Both the position numbers and the translations under genes were made by a program. Of a DNA stretch of 64,000 nt, positions 33,523 through 43,847 are shown piece by piece. Source of the DNA: Aphanomyces cochlioides (taxonomy: Eukaryota > Oomycota > Saprolegniomycetes > Saprolegniales > Verrucalvaceae). Below the pieces are notes generated by a model that saw nothing but the letters and a program-made list of their open reading frames with translations, did no database searches and was not told the origin of the DNA. The DNA lies in NCBI GenBank assembly GCA_019828595.1, contig JAHQRK010000011.1, forward strand, positions 248,001 through 312,000, written 5' to 3'. Position 1 is the stretch's first letter, and each line of letters begins with the position of its first letter.

Positions 33523-33701
33523 AGCGCGCGAAAGTCCACTTTTGAATTTGCGTTGCAGAACACAATTAGCAAGCAAACAGTCGACCGAGTTCACGGAGCC
33601 CTTGAGCTCCAGGCCTGTAGTATTACATGTTCTCGTAGTTGAAAGAAAGCAATCATGCAATTGAAGGTTATGCAGATCTTTGAGTGTATCTACATCTCAC
33701 A

Positions 33702-35495
33702 TTATGCATCGGCCGACTTCAGGACAGAATAGAAGATGGATGGCTCGTTCGATGGAGCTTTTGACTCCACAAGGCGTGCGACGTGAATTAACTTGTGCTC
33801 ATTCCAATGATTTGCTTGCAACAATACAGATATCGGAAGTTTGGTCGTCGAATCAAATGCCACAGGCACCGACATACCAGGTATGCCAACCATATTGCCG
33901 AGGATAATAAAGCGCATCAACGCAGTCGTGAGAGAGAGCTCTGACAATCCAGCACTGAAAACGTCAGGCTCCAAGCGTGGTGCAAGAGTTGCTGTGGTCG
34001 GGGTAAGGAAAATATCGACTTGGCCAAATATTTCCTCTGTCACTCGCATTGCAAAAGCTCGAACTTTCTGAGCAGCCAAGAAATCGGCCGATTCGATAGT
34101 ATATTTGCCAAGAGCCAGAGCAATTTGGGTATCTGGGCTGAACAAATGGAGCGGATGCTCTTCCAAATGCTGCGATATTTCAGTCAAGATCGTTATGGAA
34201 TGGGCCAAGTGGATCGCACGTAAATGAGGGATTGCCACTTCGACAATCTCAGCACCCAACTCTTTTAGGTACTCCACAGTATTCTGGTAGGCGTCAACAA
34301 CCGTAGGATCCGAACCTTCAACGTACGCGGGGAACACGCCAACACGGAGCTTGCCCAAATCTTTGGAAGGAGGTAGCACGAAAGGAGGAGGCTGAACTAA
34401 GCTTTGCTTGAGGTCGGGGTCACCGCCACTCATGATTGCATAAGTCAACGCTGCATCTTGCACCGTGGCAGCCAACGGGCCAACGTGGGCAACACTTGGC
34501 CCTGCTTGGAAATGGAATGGAATGCGCATATACGTAGCTTTGATCCCAACAATGCCACACAAACCAGCTGGAATACGAATTGATCCACCACCATCACATC
34601 CAATGGCGACTGGTACAAGTCCAGCAGCTACGGCCGCTGCAGAGCCACTAGAGGATCCACCAGTCATGTGTTGATCATTGTATGGATTCCGCGGTGTTCC
34701 CGTAGTGATATTGATGCCAAAAGTGCCGATACCAATTTCGTGCATGTTCGTCTTGCCGACGATGATTGCACCAGCTTTGCGAAGACGAGCAACCGGACCA
34801 GCATCCAACATTGAGGGTACTTTGCCTCCGAGAAAGTTGGTTCCGTAGGATGTTGTGTATCCGATCACATCAAGCTATTCCCTGAGGTGAGCGACATCCA
34901 CTCAGATTGTAATTACCTCGTCCTTGACACCAATAGGAACACCATCCAAAGGGCCAACTGTCATTCCACGAGCATAGCGATCAGACGAGGCTTGAGCTTC
35001 TCGCAAGGCATCCTCTCGGTTTACCTTGACAAAGGCTAAAAGTGGTGGTGTCCGCGTATTTGAGGCTTCAATAGCATCCAGAACTGCCGTGATGATTTGA
35101 AGAGGAGTGGTTGTTCCTGCTCGGTAAGCGCGAGTAAAGTCTTGGATGGTCCACCGATGGAAAGCATTCTCATCTTGCTGGGAACGCACATCAGAATCTG
35201 CCAACTGCTGAACACTGAAGGTTGATGCAAGGTGTGTGTGCTCTTTTGTTGTTTCAACCGATGGTGTTCGTAGTGGAACATAGATGGGCATGATGTCGTT
35301 CAGTGTTGCCGAGAAGTCGCGAACGTGTTGGAACTGGTTGTCTTTCTTGATTTTCTTGAGGACCGCTTTCCCCAACCCAGGGAATCGAGTAAATTGGGCA
35401 AAGAGCGATAAAGCAGTGCCAGTGAGGCGAGGCGCTTGAATAGGCACCAAGTCCATGACGACTGGGGACGCTGTTGACACATGAGTCGCTTCCAT
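33702..35495 (-). CDS. FAAH-like amidase, paralogue 1
   Basis: Two exons around a 42-nt intron (34875-34916) give 583 aa from ATG 35495. This is an amidase-signature enzyme close in pattern to plant fatty acid amide hydrolase. Catalytic Lys lies in LDGVPIGVKDE, the cis-Ser in MTGGSSSGSAAAVAAG, and the nucleophilic Ser in CDGGGSIRIPAGLCG. The N-terminal 190 residues contain a conserved WTIQDFTRAYRAGTTTPLQI helix and a hydrophobic patch (LTGTALSLFAQFTRFPGLGK) that may sit on membranes. FAAH cleaves N-acylethanolamines to a fatty acid and ethanolamine. The substrate here is inferred from the family. First of five paralogues. All have the same intron directly after GVK[DY]E. Confidence 0.88.
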
Positions 35496-36029
35496 ATCGC
35501 CAGGTCAGTTGCTGAAAGAGAAATGAATATTTGCGGTCAGAGAAGAAAATGATCATCATCTCGAAACGCTTCCTTCCCTGCCTTCGAACTTTCAACCATC
35601 GTATCGTCCACAACTCCAACAAAAAGCAAGGCGTTGAACGATAAGTTCGGTTTGATTCAGGAACAAAGTCAAGACAATCCATCGGCATGGGTCTGTCAGA
35701 ATGTACTGTCCATAGTCCAAGCGAGGCAGGATTTCGTGTCCCTTCATGCTTCATCCCACCGAGAAGACGTCCAGAGAATCCACATCCGAGAAAGCAGAGT
35801 CGTACTCAACCAACCAAAAATTGCGAAAGATACACCGCAAGCAGAAGTTTTCTCAACTCTGTCGTCTTTGCTGAAGTTGCAGTCGAAAACTTGAAGCGCA
35901 TGCTCAAGAATGCAACAAGATCTTCGAAGTTGTTGGTGATATTCACGAGATGACTTCTTGGAGGTACGATAATGCCAACTAAGTGACTCTATAAAGTGTA
36001 TTAAGGGCTTCATCCTGCAGTAAGGGATA
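35496..36029. other. Intergenic spacer between amidase genes 1 and 2
   Basis: No gene, CCAAT box or clear repeat seen. The few short ORFs lack family features. Confidence 0.4.
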
Positions 36030-37823
36030 TTATGTGCATTCGGGACTCAAAACTGAATAAAAGATCGATGGCTTCTTGGTGGGCGCATGGGATTCCAAGA
36101 TGCGAGCCACATGGAATAACTTGTGCTCGTTCCAATGACGAGCTTGCAATTGCACTGAGATTGGAAGATTGGAAGTCGAATCAAAGGCCACAGGCACCGA
36201 CATACCAGGAATGCCAACCATATTGCCGAGGATTATAAACCGCATTAAACCAGTCGTGAGGGAGAGCTCGGACAATCCAGCTCTTAAGACGTCAGGTTCC
36301 AAGCGTGGTGCAAGTGTTGCTGTGGTAGGGGTGAGAAAAATGTCCACTTGGTCAAAGATTTCCTCGGTAGCTTTCATAGCGAACGCGCGGACTTTCTGAG
36401 CTCCCAAGAAGTCAGTTGAGTCCATCGTCAACTTGCCAATGGCCATGGTTACTTGTGTGTCAGGGCTGAACAAAGGCAGCGAGGCATCTTCAAAATGCTG
36501 GGCAAACTCGCTCAAAATTGTAATCGAATGGCTCAAGTGGATAGCTCGTAAATGCGGTATTCCCACCTCGACGATTTCTGCCCCCAAGACTTTCAGATAG
36601 TTGACGGTACATTGATAAGCATCTCGAACTGCTGGGTCTGAACCTTCAGCGTAGGCCGAAAACACTCCAACACGGAACTTTCCCAGATCTTTTGAAGGAG
36701 GCAACAGAAAAGGGCGAGGCTGGACTAAGCTGTCCGTCAATTCAGGATCACCACCACTCATGATTGCATAAGCCAATGCCGCGTCTTGAACAGTCGCAGC
36801 CAACGGACCCACATTTGCCACGCTGGGAGCGGCTTGGAAGTGAAATGGAATACGCATGAATGTGGCTTTCAGGCCAACAACACCACACAGGCCAGACGGA
36901 ATGCGGATCGACCCACCGCCATCGCAACCAATAGCAAGAGGCACAAGCCCAGCAGCTACAGCCGCCGCTGAACCACTGGAGGAGCCGCCCGTCATGTGCT
37001 GATCGTTGTATGGATTTCTTGGTGTGCCAGTTACTATGTTGATGCCAAAAGTGCCGATGCCAATCTCATGCATGTTGGTTTTGCCAACGATGATCGCGCC
37101 GACTTTGCGGAGACGAGCAATGGGCCCAGCATCTGCCGTCGCAATTTTGTCGCCACCAAGAAAGTTTGTTCCACAGGACGTCGTATACCCGATCACGTCG
37201 AGCTGTGAAAAAAGTCAGCATCCAGTCACGAGTCCAAGGCGTACCTCATCTTTGACGCCGATGGGAACTCCATCCAGCGGCCCGAGAACTGTCCCTTTGG
37301 CATAGCGATGCGTGGAGGCCTTTGCTTGCTGCAAAACATCGTCTCGATTGACTTTGATGAACGCCAACAGTGGTGGTGATCTGGTATTCGACGCTTCAAT
37401 AGCATCCAGAACTGCCGTGATCACATGAAGAGGAGTGGTCGTTCCAGCTCGGTAAGCGCGAGTGAAGTCTTGAATCGTCCATCGATGGAAGGCATGCTCA
37501 TCTCGCAGGGAAAGTACATCAGAATCCGCCAACTGTTGAAGGCTAAAGTCCGATCCAAGATGCATGTGCTCTTTGATTGTTTCACGTGATGGCGGCCGCA
37601 ATGGAAAGTAGATGGGCATCAGATCATGCAAAGTCGCCGAGAAGTCGCGAACATGTTGGAACTGGTTGTTCTTCTTGATATTCTTGAGGATTGCTTTCCC
37701 CACTCCTGGCAATCTTGTCAGCTGAGCAAAAAGCGTCAGGCCAGTGCCCGTGAGGCGCGGTGCTTGAATCGATACCAAGTCCATGACAACTGGAGCGGCC
37801 GGTTGAAATTTTGTCGTGCTCAT
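36030..37823 (-). CDS. FAAH-like amidase, paralogue 2
   Basis: Exons 37245-37823 and 36030-37202 around a 42-nt intron give 583 aa from MSTTKFQPAAPVVMDLVSIQ. The in-frame TTG at 37844 is not a likely start. The catalytic Lys (LDGVPIGVKDE), cis-Ser (GGSSSGSAAAVAAG) and nucleophile (CDGGGSIRIPSGLCG) are intact. Between 36727 and 37184 its DNA matches paralogue 3 (39267-39724) with no difference that I can see, while flanking exon sequence differs often. That is the mark of gene conversion and not of simple duplication. The tract covers exactly the catalytic-serine region, so the two enzymes share an active site with different substrate-facing C-terminal halves. A 9-bp-arm palindrome lies 70 bp upstream of the start. 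Confidence 0.88.
36727..37184. repeat. Gene-conversion tract shared with 39267-39724
   Basis: Read line by line, all 458 bases match 39267-39724. The first differences outside it are T/C at 36726/39266 and A/G at 37185/39725. It lies in exon 2 of amidase paralogues 2 and 3 and includes both catalytic serines. Confidence 0.9.
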
Positions 37824-37892
37824 CTTGCCAACTGCGCGGCTCAATGCAAAATGAATTGGTCACCAAACTTGATACCTCGTCGATCGCTCCCT

Positions 37893-37913
37893 TCGACCCA
37901 TATTATGGGTCGA
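37893..37913. promoter_or_regulatory. Perfect 9-bp inverted repeat upstream of amidase 2
   Basis: TCGACCCAT-ATT-ATGGGTCGA, 70-90 bp upstream of the amidase 2 start codon at 37823. The symmetry and position suggest a binding site for a dimeric regulator. I saw no copy before the other amidase genes. Confidence 0.45.
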
Positions 37914-38572
37914 CAGGAAAAATCACAGGTCCAACTCGATGGTATACTACAATCATTTCCGAAAAAAGTTCAACCTCAACACATGTCAGTGAACAGTCCA
38001 TCTCGTAATGCAATCGCATATTGCACTTGTGCACTCGACAGCTCCAAACTCTCGAGATCAAGAGCCGTCATGTGAAATCCACTGCAAGATATTGAGTGAT
38101 TCACTCCAAGTTATTCGCAAGTAAGGTATGCCTTCATTTGAGAGCAATATGGACGACACGTCCCGTCAGTCAGTTGCTCTTTCCAGTACTGTATTTGGTC
38201 CATGCAACGCATTGGACTTTGAATTTGTAATGATCAGGGAGGAAGATATGCCACGATCGCTCAACAGATTTGAATCTCGAAGTTTGACTCATTAGACGGC
38301 GAGTTTCTTGACTCGGGTCGCCTGCACCAGCCCCAATTACTACACGTCTTGCACGACAAGGTACAGTACATTTAGGATTCAACGTTGCAGTCATTGATTC
38401 AGTAGGTAGGCAAGAGAAGGATGGATTTGAGAATTGTGATGAGTTAGTCACTGCCACGAACGAACGGAGACGAGAACTCTATGAAATAGGATCCACGCCG
38501 ATGCATCGCGAGTTCAAGCGCGTGTTCGAGGTCTTTTATGGCGTTGCACGATTGAACTTGATTTGCAACGTT
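37914..38572. other. Intergenic spacer between amidase genes 2 and 3
   Basis: Apart from the palindrome just before it I see no gene or repeat. Short ORFs, for example on the minus strand 38170-38457, show no family features. Confidence 0.4.
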
Positions 38573-40377
38573 CTAATGTCCATTAGGATGCAAAATTGAA
38601 TAGTAGATTGATGGCTTTTGGGTTGGCGCATGGAATTCCAAGATGCGAGCTACGTGAAACAACTTGTGCTCGTTCCAATGACTCGCTTGCAGCAGCACTG
38701 ACGTTGGAAGATGAGTTGCAGAGTCGAACGCCACTGGCACTGATATTCCAGGGATGCCGACTATATTCCCGAGGACAATAAAGCGCATTAACCCCGTCGT
38801 GAGCGTCAGTTCGGACAACCCACTCGTGAAAACATCGTTTTCTAAGCGTGGTGCTAGTGTCGCCGTGGTTGGAGTGAGGAAAATATCCACTTTGTCGAAG
38901 AGCTCATCGGTCACTTTAGCAGCATACGCACGGACCTTCTGAGCTGCCAAGAAATCGGCCGAGTCCAACATTTTGCCAACTCCCATCGTCACTCGTGTGT
39001 CCGGAGTGAACAAATGCAATGGTGTGTCATCGAAATGGAGATTCATCTCGGTCAAGATCGTAATGGAATGAGCCAAGTGGATCGCACGTAAATGTGGGAT
39101 TTGGACATCGACAATCTCAGCACCGAGCTCTTTCAAGTACTCGACGGTGCTATTGTACGCAGCGATGACTTCCGGGTCTGAACCTAGGACATATTCTGGG
39201 AATACACCAACGCGGAGTTTCCCAAGTTGCTTTGACGGTGGCAATATAAAAGCAGGAGGCTGGACCAAGCTGTCCGTCAATTCAGGATCACCACCACTCA
39301 TGATTGCATAAGCCAATGCCGCGTCTTGAACAGTCGCAGCCAACGGACCCACATTTGCCACGCTGGGAGCGGCTTGGAAGTGAAATGGAATACGCATGAA
39401 TGTGGCTTTCAGGCCAACAACACCACACAGGCCAGACGGAATGCGGATCGACCCACCGCCATCGCAACCAATAGCAAGAGGCACAAGCCCAGCAGCTACA
39501 GCCGCCGCTGAACCACTGGAGGAGCCGCCCGTCATGTGCTGATCGTTGTATGGATTTCTTGGTGTGCCAGTTACTATGTTGATGCCAAAAGTGCCGATGC
39601 CAATCTCATGCATGTTGGTTTTGCCAACGATGATCGCGCCGACTTTGCGGAGACGAGCAATGGGCCCAGCATCTGCCGTCGCAATTTTGTCGCCACCAAG
39701 AAAGTTTGTTCCACAGGACGTCGTGTACCCGATCACATCAAGCTATTAGTAGGGAAGTTAAGTTAGCACTGCTCTCGTGGTCCGAGACATACCTCATCTT
39801 TGACGCCGATGGGAACTCCATCCAGAGGTCCAAGAACCTTTCTTTGGGCGTACCGCTCTGTTGAATCCTTCGCTTGTTGCAAAACATCGTCTCGATTGAC
39901 TTTGATGAACGCCAAGAGAGGTGGCGATAGAGAATTCGATGCTTCGATGGAATCCAAGACCGTCGAGATGACTTCAAGAGGAGTTATCTTTCCAGCTCTG
40001 TACGCTCGCGTAAAATCTTGAATGGTCCATCGACGAAATTCACTGCCACTGACTTGCAACTCGGACAGCGCTTTGGTTTCTGCCAACCCTTCAACACTGA
40101 ACGACGCTGCGAGTTGCGTGTGCTCTTGCATCGTTTCAACGGATGGCGCTTGTATTGACGTATAAATTGGCATCAAGTTACTCAGCGTTGCCGCAAAATC
40201 TCGCACGTGTTGGCATTGATTGTCGGCCTTGATCTTCATGAGCAACAAAGTCCCCACCACAGGCAGAGTTGTCAAGAAGGCGAAAATCGATAAAACAAAG
40301 CCAGTCAGGCGAGGAGCTTCAATCGGGATCAAGTCCACCACGGCCGATGCGGTCGTTTCACCATCCGTAGCGCTCAT
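38573..40377 (-). CDS. FAAH-like amidase, paralogue 3
   Basis: Exons 39793-40377 and 38573-39742 around a 50-nt intron give 584 aa from MSATDGETTASAVVDLIPIE. Catalytic Lys and both Ser residues are intact (LDGVPIGVKDE, GGSSSGSAAAVAAG, CDGGGSIRIPSGLCG). The N-terminal hydrophobic stretch is stronger than in paralogues 1 and 2 (LTGFVLSIFAFLTTLPVVGT), which would favour membrane association. The C-terminal half has its own sequence (VGVFPEYVLGSDPEVIAAYN), so outside the shared 458-bp tract it is clearly diverged from paralogue 2. Confidence 0.88.
39267..39724. repeat. Gene-conversion tract shared with 36727-37184
   Basis: Partner of the identical 458-bp tract in amidase 2. Direction of conversion cannot be told from these two copies alone. 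Confidence 0.9.
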
Positions 40378-41124
40378 CTCGTCCAACGCACTCTAGAATC
40401 CAAAATGAACCAAGTCGTCCTTGGAATTGTCCTCTCAATGAGGAAATTCGGTAAATTCACATAAATGGCAAGTTTCCACTAAAATTACATCTATTAATAG
40501 TTTAGTGTGAGTCCATACAGGCAGAGTGCATCAGTGGCACGACCCCAGCTCTGGATCGTGATCGATAGAAACTCAGCGACTACTTGCTAGTTCTTGGCGA
40601 GAGTTGATTCATGACGATGGAAAAGTTGCCGTCAACTTGCAGGCGATAGGGTTCCACGAAATTAATCCTATAGTTTATTGTAATTCCTCATTGGTGTCCT
40701 TTCGCTCAACATGGAACTTTAAAAGAGTCGAACAAGTCCATGACGCAATGGACGCGTTTGATCGTATGGACAGAAGTCCCCAAGAAATTCCAGAGCTAAC
40801 TACTTGAAGCTGACGTCAAGTTTGAGCGAGAGTCCAATAGAATGAGTAGTTGATGCCACCGTGTTGATTGCCGTCGTTTCGACCACATGACATTTCAAAA
40901 GTGTTACATTATGCCCTGAAGCGTCAAAAAGTCACGACTCGTCCATTCCTATGTAGATTCGTGCGTCATGGGGCTTCTAATCATGTTGGTCTTGGAAAAT
41001 ATATCAAGGCCACTCAACCGCAGCAAGATATCTGAACCCGAGCCATGTTGTCACCATTCGGTTCGACCTCCTTTCTTCCACAAGGACGAAAATAGTCGAA
41101 TGTCTAAGACGTCGGCATTCAGAG
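40378..41124. other. Intergenic spacer between amidase genes 3 and 4
   Basis: No gene recognised. Short plus-strand ORFs at 40604 and 40968 look like chance. No transposon ends or CCAAT clusters seen. Confidence 0.4.
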
Positions 41125-42877
41125 CTATGCATTCAAGACGGAATAGTACACCGACGGCTCATTGAACGGCATGTGCGCTTCTAAATGCCTCGCGACTTCA
41201 AATAGTTTGTGTTCGTTCCAGTGAATAGCTTGGAGGAGCACGGAAATGGGCAAATTTGTCTCCTTGTCGTACACGACTGGCACTGTCAAGCCCGAGATGC
41301 CGACCATATTGCCCAAGATGATGAACCGCATCAAGGCAGTCGTCGTGGCGAGATCTGACAGACCAGATTTGAAAATATCACGATCCAAATGTGGAGCGAT
41401 CTGGGCCGTGGCTGGCGTGAGGAAAATGTCCACTTGGTCAAACAATTCTTCCGTGACTCGCATGGCGCAGCCGCGGACTTTTTGAGCTGCAAGGTATTCT
41501 AACGCATCGACGACGCTGCCAACGCCCAAGTTGATTTGAACGTCAGGACTGAACGACGAGATGGGATAGCGGTCGTAGTAGTCGACAAATTCCTTGAGCG
41601 ACGTGATGTTGTGGCTGAGGTGGATGGCGATCAAGTGCGGGATTTCAACCTCGACGACTTCGGCTCCGAGCTCTTTGAGATGGTCCATCGTGCTGCGATA
41701 CCCTCGCAGCAATGACGGTTCTGCAGTCTCTGCATAAGGAGTGAAGACGCCCACGCGGAGTTTGCCCAAGTCTTTTGTCGGCGGCAATTCAAATGGCGGC
41801 GGCTGGACAAGGCTTGGCTTCACACTGGGATCTGCGCCACTCATGACTGCATACGCCAGAGCGGCGTCTTGGACAGTTCCAGCCAGCGGACAAGTATTAC
41901 ACAGAGTCGGCAGCGCTTGGATGTTGAATGGAACGCGCATGTACGTCGCTTTGAGACCGACGATACCGCAGAGAGCTGCTGGAATTCGAACCGAGCCACC
42001 GCCATCGAGACCAATCGCCAAGGGAACAAGTCCAGCCGCCACTGCCGCCGCGGGACCACTGGACGATCCGCCCGTCATATACTGGTCGTTGTGTGGATTC
42101 CGCGGTGTTCCATGGGTAATATTCACGCCAAGGGTGCCGCAGCCGATGTCATGCATGTTGGTTGTGCCGACGACAATCGCACCAGCGCGACGAAGGCGAG
42201 CAATCGGGAGGGCGCCCTCGGTCGCAACCTGGCCACAACCGACAAAGTTTGTTCCACACGAAGCCGTGTAGCCGATCACATCCAACTACATCCTGTCGGT
42301 CAGCGCCGCTGTCATCCGATCGTACCTCGTACTTGACGCCGATGGGCACACCATCGAGAACTCCCACGGGGTTTCCACTGGCGTAGCGCTCCGTCGAAGC
42401 CCGGGCTTCTTGCAACGCCAGCTCTCGATTCACTTGGATGAAAGCTCTCAGTGGCGGCGACCGTTTGTTGGACGCTTCAATCAACGCCAAGACGGTCGTG
42501 ATGACGTCGAGCGGTGTCGTCGTGCCATCTCGGTACCGCCGAAGACAATCTTGAATGGTCCATCGATGGAAAGCGCCATCTTTCGGAGGGTCAATGATAG
42601 TCTTGGCCAATTCGTTCAGGCTGAAAGAAGACGCGAGTCGAGAATGCTCCACGACGACGTCGGCGGTTGGCGGTCGTAGCGGGAGGTAGATGGGCATGTT
42701 GTCCAAAGTCGACGCGAATGCACGGACGACGTGGAACTGGTTGTCCGTCTTGACTTTGTTGAGGAGAATGGTGCCTAGACCTGGAAGCCGCGTTAGCGCT
42801 GCAAAGAGCGACAAGGCCGAGCCAGCAAGCCGCAGCGCTTGGAACGGAATCAAATCCATCACAGACGCGCTCTCCAT
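41125..42877 (-). CDS. FAAH-like amidase, paralogue 4 (diverged)
   Basis: Exons 42326-42877 and 41125-42285 around a 40-nt intron give 570 aa from MESASVMDLIPFQALRLAGS. It is the most changed copy. The first motif reads LDGVPIGVKYE (Lys kept, Asp to Tyr), the serine motif GGSSSGPAAAVAAG (Ser kept, next Ser to Pro), and the nucleophile motif LDGGGSVRIPAALCG (Ser kept). KTNMHEIGIG becomes TTNMHDIGCG. The triad is present, so activity is likely, but substrate preference may differ. The frame stays open about 107 codons upstream of the chosen ATG without amidase-like sequence. I treat that as chance. It is divergent from paralogue 5. Confidence 0.85.
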
Positions 42878-43847
42878 CTCGATCTCCGTTGACTTGCAAA
42901 CTTGACAAATGCCGACATGGCGAAAGATGTTTCTATGAGGATTGTTGGACATTGTGACGACCACGACACACTCTACCCATGACGACACTGCGTTCTTCAT
43001 GACAGGAATGCCCTCACTGAGAGATAAAGTCATGGCGTTCCCTCGGGCGTGTTTGGATCGACAGATCGATGCCAACTCAAGTTGACGACCACGTGCACAC
43101 ACGGCCGTGACAGACACCCGCCATCCATTGGATTTAAAGCCAAGCGTGGTGTCCACGAGCGCCGAGTCATTCAGCATTGATTCTGTCGAAGAGGACACGA
43201 TGAAGAGCGAATTTCCTGCGGGACAAGTGCACGATCATGGTCTCCACCTTCACCGACAACCCATGGCGAACTGCCGTCTCAACGCCGCTGCTCCATGGGG
43301 TGGATCGACGTGAAACAAACTCGCCGTGTCTTCCACTAGCAGCACTTCCAACTCGTCGGCTTCCTTGCCATCACTCAACGCAAGATTTGTCAACCTTTGG
43401 TTCCTCTGGTCGGGGCATCCGTGAGGCATCCAAGCCCTCGGATACAACGAACTCGTCAGCGTTTGGCTTTGCCTAGATTCGGTTAGCTCAGCGCGCTATG
43501 AAGAGCAAAAGACGCAAAGTACCGTCGTGACTTTGGCGGAGCATCGATTGCCACGCTGTATGCAGCGTCAACTGTCAGCCCCACATTCAACCAGATGGCA
43601 TCTCCATTTGACTCTCCACGGTGAGCTTGAAATCCCCTCCAGCGCCGCAAGGTCTTTTCCTAGCCGACGGCGCCGCTCTTCCTCTCTACTGCGTTCTCCT
43701 CTTCTTTCGACGACGGCGGCAGGACGTCTCTGTACAATCAACAACGTGGAGAATCCACTTTTGGGGGCTCCCATTAGTTGAAATTGCGGTGGAAATCGCT
43801 CAATCAGGGAGACTTCCTCGGATCAGCATTTGCGGATTTGCCTTGTC
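42878..43847. other. Divergent intergenic region between amidase genes 4 and 5
   Basis: 970 bp, GC-rich for intergenic DNA, with several overlapping ORFs that show no family resemblance. No tRNA, CCAAT cluster or repeat seen. It presumably holds both promoters. Confidence 0.4.

Noticed and set aside
42878..43198. About 107 extra N-terminal residues for amidase 4
   Set aside because: No amidase-like sequence, and the other paralogues start at the equivalent of 42877.
43478..43520. GGTTAGCTCAGCGCGC resembling a tRNA D-arm
   Set aside because: No anticodon or T-arm with GTTCRANNC follows at the right spacing, and no acceptor stem forms.
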